The notes beneath the pieces are model-generated. The model saw only the letters and a list, made by a program, of their open reading frames with translations. It ran no database searches and was not told the origin of the DNA. This document shows positions 43,567-51,943 of a stretch of 64,000 nucleotides of DNA, piece by piece. The translations under genes and the position numbers were made by a program. Position 1 is the stretch's first letter. Every line of letters starts with the position of its first letter. The DNA is from Streptomyces glomeratus (GTDB lineage: Bacteria; Actinomycetota; Actinomycetes; Streptomycetales; Streptomycetaceae): the NCBI RefSeq assembly GCF_021462825.1, contig NZ_JAKEEB010000024.1:1-64000 (forward strand). The letters are read 5' to 3'.

Positions 43567-43956
43567 GTGAACTCGCCCCAAGCGCACACACCCGAGGTCG
43601 AGGTGGTGGTCAGCGACTGCTCGGCGAGGGACGCCGGGAGCCTGTTCGCCGAACTGTGCCGGCATTTCGGATCCGACCGCTGCGCCGAGGACATACCGCA
43701 CGAGACCTCCGGGTCCCGGCCCACGATGTGGACCGGCCGGTTCGACACCTCGGCGTCTCCCGCCGAGTCCCCGGCGACGCCGTCGCCACCGTCCCTGTCC
43801 GGCCCGGTGAAGGCCGAGGTCCAGGGCGAACCCCGGGCGGTGGAACGCCTGCGCCGCGCCCTGGACGAAACGTTCGTCGTGCAGCAGCTGGGCACGGTGG
43901 CCGGCGACCAGGAGGTGGAGGTCGAGCTCCAGCTGGAGAGCCGCAGGCCGGCCTGA
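43567..43956 (+). CDS. Hypothetical protein
   Basis: A 129-residue soluble acidic protein starting from GTG at 43567, with AAGGAGAGGAG upstream. It has VEVVVSDCSARDAGSLFAEL and CRHFGSDRCAED, then a Ser/Pro-rich middle, and a C-terminal ERLRRALDETFVVQQLGTVAGDQEVEVELQL (seen as LRRALDETFVVQQLG and DQEVEVELQL). The regular beta pattern at the end and good codon bias support a real gene. It is divergent from the RpiR gene. No family recognised. Confidence 0.65.
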   Translation: MNSPQAHTPEVEVVVSDCSARDAGSLFAELCRHFGSDRCAEDIPHETSGSRPTMWTGRFDTSASPAESPATPSPPSLSGPVKAEVQGEPRAVERLRRALDETFVVQQLGTVAGDQEVEVELQLESRRPA

Positions 43957-44053
43957 GTCACCGCCTGACCGGCGTTTGCGGAACCGTCGCACCGACGACA
44001 CGGAGAGGGCGCGGCCCTGCGCGCCCTCTCGTTCTTGTGACCGAGGAGCAGCC

Positions 44054-45067
44054 ATGAGCACCGAGCCCACGACCTCCCCGGCAACCGAGGACGACGGGAC
44101 GGTCCCCCCGCCGCCGCCCTTCGACCCGGAGCTGGCGGCCGCTCTGGAACCGATCGCCGGGCGGCTGTCGCCGGGGTTCCTGCCCGAGGCGATCCCGGAG
44201 ATGCGGGCGGGCGCCCTCGTGGAACCGCCCTCGGACGAGGACCTGAGCCGTGACGGCACCTTCGAGGTCGAGGAGCGCGCGGTACCGGGGCCGGCCGGAG
44301 CCCCGGACGTGTCCCTGCTCGTCTGCCGGCCGACGGGCGCGAGCCGCCCGCTGCCGGCCGTCTACTGCATCCACGGCGGCGGGATGATCCTCGGCAACAA
44401 CCGGGCGGGCGTGGACGAAGCACTCGACTGGGCCGGGGAACTGGGGCTGGCGGTGGTCTCGGTGGACTACCGGCTGGCCCCCGAGCACCCGCACCCGGCC
44501 CCGGTCGAGGACTGCTACGCGGGCCTGAGGTGGATCGCCGGGAACGCGGAGGAACTCGGTATCGACCCGCAGCGGATCGTCATCGCCGGCAGCAGCGCCG
44601 GCGGGGGCCTGACCGCGGCACTCGCCCTGCTCGCCAGGGACCGCGGCGGCCCGGCCCTGTTCGGGCAGATGCTGCTGTGCCCGATGCTGGACGACCGCAA
44701 CGACTCGGTCTCCGCCCGGCAGATGGCCGGACGCGGCATGTGGGACCGTACCGCGAACGAGACCGGCTGGGGCGCGCTGCTCGGCGACGCGCGCGGCGGT
44801 CCGGACGTGCCGCCGTATGCCGCACCGGCGCGGGCCACCGAACTGTCCGGGCTCCCGCCCGCCTTCATCGACGTCGGCTCCGCGGAGACCTTCCGGGACG
44901 AGGACGTCGCCTACGCCACCCGGATCTGGCAGGCGGGCGGCCGCGCCGAACTCCATGTCTGGCCGGGAGGGTTCCACGGGTTCGACGGGCTCGCGCCGCA
45001 GGCCGCGCTCTCCCGGGAGGCCCGGGCGGCCCGGATCCGCTGGCTCCGGCGGCTGCTGGGCTGCTGA
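44054..45067 (+). CDS. Alpha/beta hydrolase, hormone-sensitive-lipase family
   Basis: A 337-residue esterase. The oxyanion motif YCIHGGGMILGN, the nucleophile elbow IAGSSAGGGLTAAL and the late DVGSAETFRDEDVAYA and WPGGFHGFDG (catalytic Asp and His) define the HSL/GDXG group. It hydrolyses carboxylic esters in the cytoplasm. Natural substrate unknown. GAGGAGC precedes the ATG. The next gene is convergent after 20 bp. Confidence 0.9.
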   Translation: MSTEPTTSPATEDDGTVPPPPPFDPELAAALEPIAGRLSPGFLPEAIPEMRAGALVEPPSDEDLSRDGTFEVEERAVPGPAGAPDVSLLVCRPTGASRPLPAVYCIHGGGMILGNNRAGVDEALDWAGELGLAVVSVDYRLAPEHPHPAPVEDCYAGLRWIAGNAEELGIDPQRIVIAGSSAGGGLTAALALLARDRGGPALFGQMLLCPMLDDRNDSVSARQMAGRGMWDRTANETGWGALLGDARGGPDVPPYAAPARATELSGLPPAFIDVGSAETFRDEDVAYATRIWQAGGRAELHVWPGGFHGFDGLAPQAALSREARAARIRWLRRLLGC

Positions 45068-45087
45068 GCCGGGAGGGCGAGCCGTGC

Positions 45088-45948
45088 TCAGCGCAGGGAA
45101 GCCGCGCCGGGACGCACCGCTCCCGCGCTCTCCAGGTACCGGTGGAGGGAGGCCTTCAGCGCGGCGACGAAGGCGTCGCGGGTCCGGCCGGGTACCAGGT
45201 CGAGGGACAGATAGGGGTTGAGGTCCTCCAGCTCGACCAGCAGCAGGTCCCCGTCCCGGGTGCGGCAGGCGTCCACGCGCTGGATGCCGTGGTCGAGGGT
45301 GTTCCAGTCGATGAAGCGCCGGGCGAAGGCCAGATCGGCGTCCGTGGGCTCGTAGGGTTCGAGGACCCAGCGCCGCTCGGGGTCCGGGGCGTGCAGCGCG
45401 TACTGGAAGGCGTCGTCGACGTAGTAGAACGAGACCTCGTAGCGGAAGTCGATGCGCGGCTGGACCAGGAGGTCGCCCCAGGTGACCTCCGCCAGCCGGG
45501 GGCGGGGCACGAAGTCCAGGCCTATGGAGTCAGCCCCCGCCTTCGGCTTGACGGCGTACCGGGCCGCCTCTGGCAGCCGGCCGAGGTCCTCGGGGCGGTC
45601 CACGGTGGGGATCACCGGGAATCCGGCCGCGGTCAGCTCGAGCAGATACCGCTTGCCGGCCATGTCGGCCCGCCCGGTCAGCGGGTTGTACACCCGGGTG
45701 CCGTGCGCGGCGGCCCGGGCGCGGAAGGCGTCGTAGGCCTCCTGGTAGTGGAGCACCGGTCCGCTGTTGCGCACGACGACGGCGTCGAAGCCGTCCATGA
45801 GCGCGGCCGCGTCCAGCGGATGGCACAGGGCGATGTCGAAGTCCGCGCGCAACCGGGACGACAGCTCGATGTCCTCGTCGCAGTAGCGCCGCCCCCGCGC
45901 CGGGTAGGCCAGGTCGGTCACGTACAGCAGGCGGGGGCGTGCGGGCAT
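45088..45948 (-). CDS. ATP-grasp family protein
   Basis: A 286-residue protein with an ATP-grasp-like layout: N-terminal domain RPRLLYVTDLAYPARGRRYCDED and DAVVVRNSGPVLHYQEAYDAF, a central MAGKRYLLELTAAGFPVIPT, KPKAGADSIGLDFV with the nucleotide-binding Lys, and C-terminal LVELEDLNPYLSLDLV with Glu and Asn metal ligands. ATP-grasp enzymes join a carboxylate to an amine, thiol or hydroxyl using ATP. The substrate is unknown. It lies 2 kb from the graspetide maturase gene but on the other strand, so a link is speculative. Confidence 0.75.
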   Translation of the reverse strand: MPARPRLLYVTDLAYPARGRRYCDEDIELSSRLRADFDIALCHPLDAAALMDGFDAVVVRNSGPVLHYQEAYDAFRARAAAHGTRVYNPLTGRADMAGKRYLLELTAAGFPVIPTVDRPEDLGRLPEAARYAVKPKAGADSIGLDFVPRPRLAEVTWGDLLVQPRIDFRYEVSFYYVDDAFQYALHAPDPERRWVLEPYEPTDADLAFARRFIDWNTLDHGIQRVDACRTRDGDLLLVELEDLNPYLSLDLVPGRTRDAFVAALKASLHRYLESAGAVRPGAASLR

Positions 45949-46043
45949 GGGCGTCTCCTCGGTCGTCGCCCCACAATCTAGTGTGCGCGGCGCGCAGGAC
46001 GGGCGTGCCGTGCTCCGGCGGGCCCGGATGACACACTGGCCGC

Positions 46044-47027
46044 ATGGAAGAGCGAGAATTCCGCAGGTCGGGGCAGCATGCGTCGGTCATCGGCCTCGGC
46101 ACCTGGCAACTGGGAGCGGACTGGGGCGACGTCGACGACAAGGACGCCCACGACGTGCTGGAGGCGGCCGCCGAGTCGGGCGTGACGTTCTTCGACACCG
46201 CCGACGTGTACGGCGACGGGCGCAGCGAGCAGGCCATCGCCGCCTGCCTGCTGGGCAGGCCCGACCTGCACGTGCTGGTGGCGACCAAGATGGGGCGCCG
46301 CGTCGAGCAGATCCCGCAGAACTACGTCCTGGACAACTTCCGTGTCTGGAACGACCGTTCCCGGCGCAACCTGGGCGTCGACTGTATCGACCTGGTGCAG
46401 CTTCACTGCCCGCCGACACCCGTCTACTCCTCCGACGAGGTGTACGACGCCCTCGACACGCTGGTCGAGGAGGGCCGGGTCGCCGCGTACGGCGTGAGCG
46501 TCGAGACGTGCGCCGAGGCGCTCACCGCGATCGCCCGCCCGAATGTGGCGAGCGTGCAGATCATCCTCAACCCGTTCCGGATGAAGCCGCTGGGCGAGGT
46601 GCTCCCGGCCGCGCTGGAGGCGGGTGTCGGCATCATCGCCCGGGTGCCGCTCGCCTCCGGCCTGCTGTCGGGGAAGTACACCAAGGACACGGTCTTCGCC
46701 GCGAACGACCACCGCTCCTTCAACCGCCACGGGGAGGCCTTCGACCAGGGCGAGACCTTCTCCGGCGTGGACTACGACACGGGCGTGGAGGCGGCGGCGG
46801 AGTTCGCCGCGCTCGCCCCCGAGGGCTTCACCCCGGCCCAGACGGCGCTCGCCTGGATCATTCAGCAGCCCGGCGTGACCACGGTGATCCCCGGCGCCCG
46901 TTCGGTGGATCAGGCCCGCGCCAACGCGGCGGTCGCCAAGCTGCCCCCGCTGTCCCGGGAGACACTCGACGCGATCGGGGACCTGTACGACCGGCGGATC
47001 AAGGCTCAGGTGGAGCACCGCTGGTAG
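46044..47027 (+). CDS. Aldo/keto reductase
   Basis: A 327-residue NADPH-dependent reductase. Catalytic tetrad residues are D51 and Y56 (FFDTADVYGDG), K82 (VATKMGRR) and H121 (VQLHCPP). The cofactor-binding end is TTVIPGARSVDQARAN. It differs clearly from the aldo/keto reductase at 7642 (shorter N-terminus and a different central part), so the two are not recent duplicates. It is the nearest plus-strand gene upstream of the graspetide locus. Substrate unknown. Confidence 0.9.
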   Translation: MEEREFRRSGQHASVIGLGTWQLGADWGDVDDKDAHDVLEAAAESGVTFFDTADVYGDGRSEQAIAACLLGRPDLHVLVATKMGRRVEQIPQNYVLDNFRVWNDRSRRNLGVDCIDLVQLHCPPTPVYSSDEVYDALDTLVEEGRVAAYGVSVETCAEALTAIARPNVASVQIILNPFRMKPLGEVLPAALEAGVGIIARVPLASGLLSGKYTKDTVFAANDHRSFNRHGEAFDQGETFSGVDYDTGVEAAAEFAALAPEGFTPAQTALAWIIQQPGVTTVIPGARSVDQARANAAVAKLPPLSRETLDAIGDLYDRRIKAQVEHRW

Positions 47028-47115
47028 GGGCCGCCCGGCGGACCGGTCGTCAGCCGGCGAGCGGCCGGGCCCTCGAGGCCGGAGCAGCCGCCGGGCCGTC
47101 CTCGCCGGGCGGTCG

Positions 47116-47403
47116 TCAGGCGGTCAAGGCGGAGCGGCCGGCGCGGATCGTGCCCCGCGCCGCGGCCCGTACCCGGTAGGTGGTCTTGGCCCGGTCCACC
47201 ACGGGATCGCCGAGCACGATCCGCCCGGCCACGAGCAGCGCGTCGCACTCGTCGGTGGGCAGTGCCGTATGACGGCCGCCGGACTGCCAACAGCCGTACC
47301 GGCGGCGCCCGTCGGCATGCACGGTGAGGAAGACCGGCAGGCGCTGGTCCATGATCAGGCGCAGCACTTCGGCAGCACGGACACTGAGCCGAGGGCGCGT
47401 CAT
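47116..47403 (-). CDS. Hypothetical protein
   Basis: A 95-residue basic protein: MTRPRLSVRAAEVLRLIMDQ, then VFLTVHADGRRRYGCWQSGG and CDALLVAGRIVLGDPV. The pattern is mainly beta, with two cysteines. No family recognised. Codon use is normal, and the sequence looks like a small conserved actinomycete protein. It lies divergent from the graspetide genes, sharing their 250-bp upstream region. Confidence 0.6.
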   Translation of the reverse strand: MTRPRLSVRAAEVLRLIMDQRLPVFLTVHADGRRRYGCWQSGGRHTALPTDECDALLVAGRIVLGDPVVDRAKTTYRVRAAARGTIRAGRSALTA

Positions 47404-47611
47404 GGTGGGTCAGCCTTTCGGGGGCACGGGCGGGCGGTCCTCCCGCCCCGGTCGCGATGATCTTTACCCGCATTGTTGCCGAGTGCACTGACAGCGCGCA
47501 TCCGGCGTGCCGGGGACTGCCCCTGGAGTCAACGTCCCGGTCCCGACAATGTGATGACCTTCACCCTGATGTGGCGGAAAGTGATGAATTCCTTACGGGC
47601 GAGGGACGTTA

Positions 47612-47633
47612 AAAGTTGTGAAGAGGCAACTTT
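47612..47633 (+). promoter_or_regulatory. Inverted repeat in the tgmA promoter region
   Basis: AAAGTTG (47612-47618) and CAACTTT (47627-47633) form a perfect 7-bp inverted repeat with an 8-bp spacer, 19 bp before the tgmA start codon and just before its ribosome-binding site. The surrounding 47560-47640 is AT-rich for this genome. It may be an operator, or a leader hairpin that controls precursor translation. Confidence 0.5.
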
Positions 47634-47651
47634 GTACCGTGGAGGTTTTCC

Positions 47652-47843
47652 GTGCGACCGTTCACCCTCAACTACGCCGTCCCCCAACGGGTTCCGGCTG
47701 TGGTGACGCCTTACCACTACGACGCGTCCCGGCAGTTGAACGTGCTGCCCGACGGCCGTCTCGCCGTGAGTGACCGGGCGCTGCTCCACGCGGCCGGTAC
47801 GACGACGTCCACCGCCGGCTCCCAGACGCACTTCGACGACTGA
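47652..47843 (+). CDS. tgmA: ATP-grasp-modified RiPP (graspetide) precursor
   Basis: A 63-residue precursor. GGAGG lies six bases before the GTG start. The leader begins RPFTLNYAVP and continues to YDASRQLNV and LPDGRLAVS, patterns I associate with the ATP-grasp-target RiPP family (TIGR04186-like). The C-terminal core (about residues 48-63) is rich in hydroxyl residues (Thr50, 51, 52, 54, 59; Ser53, 57) and ends in Asp62-Asp63. The expected product has side-chain ester (macrolactone) links from Thr/Ser to Asp, formed by the maturase encoded 13 bp downstream. No Lys is in the core, so amide links are not expected. Confidence 0.88.
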   Translation: MRPFTLNYAVPQRVPAVVTPYHYDASRQLNVLPDGRLAVSDRALLHAAGTTTSTAGSQTHFDD

Positions 47844-47856
47844 CGGCCCTACCCGG

Positions 47857-48813
47857 ATGACGGTCCTCATCCTCACGTCCGAGCAGGACGTGACCGCCGA
47901 CATGGTGGTGGCCCAGCTACAGGAGCGGGGCGTTCCCGTGATGCGCCTGGATCCCGCCGATCTCCCCGGCAAGGCGGTGCTGTCCGCCGACTACGCCCAC
48001 GGCGACTTCGACGGCCATCTCTCGGTCAACGGGCACGTCCTGAGCATGGCCGGTCTGCGCTCGGTGTGGGTGCGCAGGCCGGGTGAGCCCGCGGCGCACG
48101 CCGCGGAGGCCTCCGCGTGGCTGACCGCCGAGACCCGGCAGGCCCTGTACGGCATGCTCTACTCGGCCTCGACCCGTTGGATGAACCACCCCCGCAACGC
48201 CGACCAGGCCCGCTACAAGCCGTGGCAGTTGCGGATCGCCCATCTCAGCGGCTTCGCCGTGCCGCCCACCGTCATCACCACCGCCCCGCGCGTCGCCCAG
48301 CAGTTCGCCGAGGAGTACCGGGACGTGGTCGTGAAGTCGGCCTCTGGGCCGCCGCCGGACGATCCCGGGCTCGCGCTGCCCACCACGCTCATCGGACCCG
48401 ACACCGACTTCTCGGCCGTGGCGGCGGGTCCCGCCCTGCTCCAGCGCTATGTCCCCAAGCGCGCCGACATCCGGCTGACCTGTGTCGGCACCCGGCTGTT
48501 CGGCGCGCGCAAGAGGGCCGCGCCGGGACAGATCGACGGCCGGTACGGCGACACCGGGTACCACTGGGAGGCCACGGCGGTGCCGGAGCGCGTCGTGAAG
48601 TCGGTGCACGAGTACCTCACGCTGTCCGGACTCGCCTACGCGGCCTTCGACTTCGCCGAGGACGAGGAGGGGCTGTGGTGGTTCCTGGAGTGCAACCAGG
48701 GCGGGCAGTTCGGCTTCATCGAACTGGAGACGGGGCAGCCGATCGCCGAGGCGGTCGCCCTGTGGCTGGCTCGGCGGACGCCGGACCGCCGCCTTCCGGA
48801 GAGCCGCCGGTGA
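47857..48813 (+). CDS. tgmB: ATP-grasp ribosomal peptide maturase (SAV_5884-type graspetide synthetase)
   Basis: A 318-residue ATP-grasp ligase. The N-terminal domain has MTVLILTSEQDVTADMVVAQ, and the SVWVRRPG motif is shared with microviridin-type ligases. A central KPWQLRIAHLSGFAVPPT and nucleotide-binding VVKSASG are followed by YVPKRADIRLTCVG and the metal-binding end FDFAEDEEGLWWFLECNQGGQ. It would activate Asp side chains of TgmA as acyl phosphates and transfer them to Thr/Ser hydroxyls. It starts 13 bp after tgmA and must be co-transcribed. The usual third gene, a protein-isoaspartate-methyltransferase-like tgmC, does not follow. The next gene is convergent. Confidence 0.9.
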   Translation: MTVLILTSEQDVTADMVVAQLQERGVPVMRLDPADLPGKAVLSADYAHGDFDGHLSVNGHVLSMAGLRSVWVRRPGEPAAHAAEASAWLTAETRQALYGMLYSASTRWMNHPRNADQARYKPWQLRIAHLSGFAVPPTVITTAPRVAQQFAEEYRDVVVKSASGPPPDDPGLALPTTLIGPDTDFSAVAAGPALLQRYVPKRADIRLTCVGTRLFGARKRAAPGQIDGRYGDTGYHWEATAVPERVVKSVHEYLTLSGLAYAAFDFAEDEEGLWWFLECNQGGQFGFIELETGQPIAEAVALWLARRTPDRRLPESRR

Positions 48814-48876
48814 TCCGCGCCGCCGGGGCGCAGGAGTGGGCACACCAAGCCCCGGGACGACGGACCGGGCGCGCCG

Positions 48877-50478
48877 TCACCGCTCCGTCGGGCGGAAGGA
48901 TCGCAGGATCACGTCCAGGGCCTGCCGGTCGGCGGCGCTGTCCGCGTCGGCGGCCGGAGTCGTCCAGCGCAGGGAGAAGCCGCGGCCGCCTCCGGTGAGG
49001 AAGCCGCGGCCGAAGGTGCGCACCCGGACGCCGTCCACCGTGGACAGCCACACCATGTCGGCGCCCTGGTAACCCTGGTATGTCACGGCTCGGATGGTGC
49101 CCACGCGGGCGTAGTCGCCGTAGGCGCTCCGGAGGGACGGCTCCAGGTCCCGCCAGACCGCGACCGGGTCCTGGCCGAGACGTACGCCTTCGGTGACCGT
49201 CAGCGTGCGCGGATCCCCGCTCGCACCGAAGGTCACTCTGTAGGTGTCCTGGGCCGCCTGGTACGTGCGCAGGCGCTTCCACCCCCGCGGCAGGTCGACG
49301 GAGAAGCCCTCGGGGGCGACCAGGCGGTTGAAGCCGCCATTCGCATCGCCGGAAGCGCCCGACGGGGAGGGGGTCGCCGTCCCGCCCGTCGCCGGAGGGC
49401 TGGTTCCGCGGTCGGCGCTGTCGCCGGTCGGGGCCGCCGACGCGGAGGGCGCGCCGGAACGGGACGGCTGCGCACCGGCCGAAGGCGTGCCGCCGGGCCG
49501 GCCCGCCGTGACGAGGACGGCGACCGACGAGGCGGCGACCACCAGAACCGCCCCCGCCAGTACCGACCGGCGCACGGCCGGACTGCTCCAGACCCGTCCC
49601 GCCCGGTGCGCCACCAGCCACGCACTGCCGAAGCGTGGTGTCAGCGTCTGGGGAGCGGGGGTTTCCACGTCGTCGTTCAGGATGCGCATCAGGGAGGCAC
49701 GCACCACCGGCTCCGGAACCCGCTCCAGGGCGTCCCGGCGCAGCAGCCCCGTCACGGCCGGGGCGAGCGGGCCGGCGTTCACCGGTGAGCGCAGCGGCAA
49801 CCGGTCGACCGCCCGCAGCGTCGCCTCGGCGGGCCCCCGGTCCTTGAACGGCGGACGGCCCTCCGTCATCGCGTACAGAAGCGCGCCCAGCGCCCACTGG
49901 TCGGCCTCCGGACCGGCGGTGGACCCGCGGGCCTGTTCCGGGGCGGCGTACGACGGTGCGCTGATCCGCTGGGTCACGGACGCGCCGATCAGTCCGAACC
50001 CGGTCACCACGACGCTGCCGTCCTCCCGCACGAACACCTGACCGGGGCTGAGGTCGCCGTGGGTCACGCCCCTGCGGTGGGCGGCCTCCAGCACGTCCAG
50101 AATGCCGAGGCCGATCCGGGCCGCCCGGACGTAGTTGAGGGGGCCGCGGGCCAGCAGCTCGCCCAGCGGTGTGCCCTCTATCCGTTCCGTCACGGTCCAC
50201 AGGACACCGTTGTCCTCGACCGCGTCGAGGACGGTGGCGACCCCGGCCGGGCACAGCAGTTGCATGGCCTCCGACTCGCGCAGGATCCGGGTCACCGTGC
50301 GGCGCGCGCCGGCCTCGGGACGCAACAGAGCGAGCCGCGACCCGACGAGCGTGACCGGCCGCCCGAACTCCAGGTCCTCGGCCAGAGCGACGGTACGTCC
50401 CTCCTCCTGGTGGACGACCTCGAGCGTCCGGTACCGTCCGGCGATCAACTCCCTGGTGGAGACCTGCCCCTGGTCCAT
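48877..50478 (-). CDS. Membrane-anchored protein kinase-like protein, probable pseudokinase
   Basis: A 533-residue protein. Residues 12-265 have the Hanks kinase fold, but key residues are changed: the beta-3 Lys position reads PVTLV (45 is Val), HRD is HGD (140-142) and the DFG motif is GFG (160-162). The later APEQARG and DQWALGALLY motifs are kept. One membrane segment (about 303-324) is followed by a Ser/Pro/Thr linker and an outer domain of about 150 residues with LPRGWKRLRTYQA. It probably acts as a binding or scaffold protein rather than an enzyme. ATG at 50478 fits GAGGG spacing. It is convergent with tgmB. Confidence 0.85.
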   Translation of the reverse strand: MDQGQVSTRELIAGRYRTLEVVHQEEGRTVALAEDLEFGRPVTLVGSRLALLRPEAGARRTVTRILRESEAMQLLCPAGVATVLDAVEDNGVLWTVTERIEGTPLGELLARGPLNYVRAARIGLGILDVLEAAHRRGVTHGDLSPGQVFVREDGSVVVTGFGLIGASVTQRISAPSYAAPEQARGSTAGPEADQWALGALLYAMTEGRPPFKDRGPAEATLRAVDRLPLRSPVNAGPLAPAVTGLLRRDALERVPEPVVRASLMRILNDDVETPAPQTLTPRFGSAWLVAHRAGRVWSSPAVRRSVLAGAVLVVAASSVAVLVTAGRPGGTPSAGAQPSRSGAPSASAAPTGDSADRGTSPPATGGTATPSPSGASGDANGGFNRLVAPEGFSVDLPRGWKRLRTYQAAQDTYRVTFGASGDPRTLTVTEGVRLGQDPVAVWRDLEPSLRSAYGDYARVGTIRAVTYQGYQGADMVWLSTVDGVRVRTFGRGFLTGGGRGFSLRWTTPAADADSAADRQALDVILRSFRPTER

Positions 50479-50653
50479 CGTCATCCCTCGCTGCGCACCG
50501 GACTCTCCCGTTTCCCGGATGTACGGCGGACGTGACGGTGGGTGTTCAAAGGAAGGCGATTTCTCCGCACAGGATTTCGTCCGGCGTGTGTGCGCAGCCC
50601 GCGCATACGCTCACACGTGCGAAAATGCGTCCCGGGGACTACCGGTCGGTAAG

Positions 50654-51886
50654 TTACCGAGGGTTACCAACCGCGGTCGAGCCGATGTACGACTCCGCGA
50701 ACGCGGCCGCCGCGGCGGGCGAGTGGAACAGCCGCCGCAGCCGGGCCGACGCGTTGCCCGCGCGGAACGGATCGCCGGACGAGGGACCGTGCAGCAGCTC
50801 GGCGAACCACTCCGAGAACTCCTGGTACTCCCATACCCGTCGCAGACAGGCCGCCGAGTAGCCGCGCAGTCCGCCGGTCTCGCCCGTGCGGTGGTAGGCG
50901 ACCAGTGCATCGGCGAGCAGCAGCGCGTCGTGCAGGGCGAGGTTCATGCCCTTCGCCGCGATCGGGGCGACGAGGTGGGCGGCGTCGCCCGCGAGGAACA
51001 GCCTCCCGTACGCCATCGGCTGCACCACGTAGTTGTGCATGTCGAGGACCCGCTTCTCGATCAGCCGGCCCTCGGTCAGCGGCGCCGCCCCCGCCGCGGA
51101 CAGCCGCGTGTGCAGCTCGGACCAGACGCGTTCGTCCGGCCAGTTCTGCGGGTCGTCGCCGGGCGGGCACTGGAGGTAGTAGCGGGTGACCTGCGGACCG
51201 CGGGCCATGTGCGCGGCGAAACCACGGGGATGGACCCCGAAGACGACGCAGTCGGACGACGGTGGCGCCTCGGCGAGCAGCGCCAGCCAGCCGACCCCGT
51301 AGTCGAGCCGCGAGAGGTGGGTGCGCCCCGGCGGCAGCGCGGCCCGGCTCACCCCGCGGGCGCCGTCGCAGCCTGCGACGACATCGCAGTCGATCCGGCG
51401 GCGTACGCCCGAGTCCGGATCGGTGTACGACACCGACGGCCGCTCGGTGCCGATGTCGTGCAGCTCCACGTCGCGCACCTCGAAGCGGATGTCACCGCCT
51501 TTGACGTCCGCGTACTCCCGCACCAGGTCGGTGACGAGCAGCGGCTGGGGGTACACGAAGTGGTGGTGGCCGGAGATCTCCGTGTAGGGGAACCGGTGGC
51601 GTTCGCCGTCGACACGGAACTCGCAGGTGCTGTGTGTCGGCGCCCGCTCCAGCAGGCCCTCGGCGAGCCCGTGCCGCTCCAGTGCCCGCACCGCCCACTC
51701 CTCCAGGAAGCCGGCCCGGGGCCGCTGCTCGATGAAGTCCCGGCTCTCGGCCTCCAGGACGACACAGCCGACGGAGGCGTCCCGCAGGACGTTCGCAAGA
51801 GTCAGCCCGGCCGGGCCCGCGCCGACGATGACGACGGGCGCGCGCGGCTCGGAGGAGGGCAGGGCGGTGGGGGAGGAGTCGATCAT
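50654..51886 (-). CDS. pobA: 4-hydroxybenzoate 3-monooxygenase
   Basis: A 410-residue flavoprotein hydroxylase. The FAD-binding GxGxxG is VVIVGAGPAGLTLANVL. The aromatic-hydroxylase DG motif is VVAGCDGARGVSR. The second FAD motif is GRLFLAGDAAHLVAPIAAKGMNLALHD, typical of PobA. The segments RPRAGFLEEWAVRALERHG and HHHFVYPQPLLVTDL also match PobA closely. It converts 4-hydroxybenzoate to protocatechuate using NAD(P)H and O2. The protocatechuate ring-cleavage genes are not in this window. It is 57 bp downstream of the LLM oxidoreductase gene on the same strand. Confidence 0.9.
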   Translation of the reverse strand: MIDSSPTALPSSEPRAPVVIVGAGPAGLTLANVLRDASVGCVVLEAESRDFIEQRPRAGFLEEWAVRALERHGLAEGLLERAPTHSTCEFRVDGERHRFPYTEISGHHHFVYPQPLLVTDLVREYADVKGGDIRFEVRDVELHDIGTERPSVSYTDPDSGVRRRIDCDVVAGCDGARGVSRAALPPGRTHLSRLDYGVGWLALLAEAPPSSDCVVFGVHPRGFAAHMARGPQVTRYYLQCPPGDDPQNWPDERVWSELHTRLSAAGAAPLTEGRLIEKRVLDMHNYVVQPMAYGRLFLAGDAAHLVAPIAAKGMNLALHDALLLADALVAYHRTGETGGLRGYSAACLRRVWEYQEFSEWFAELLHGPSSGDPFRAGNASARLRRLFHSPAAAAAFAESYIGSTAVGNPR

Positions 51887-51943
51887 CCGCTCATTATGGC
51901 GGCGTACCGTCAACCCGGCCCGGGCGCGCCCCCGTTGCCCGGA

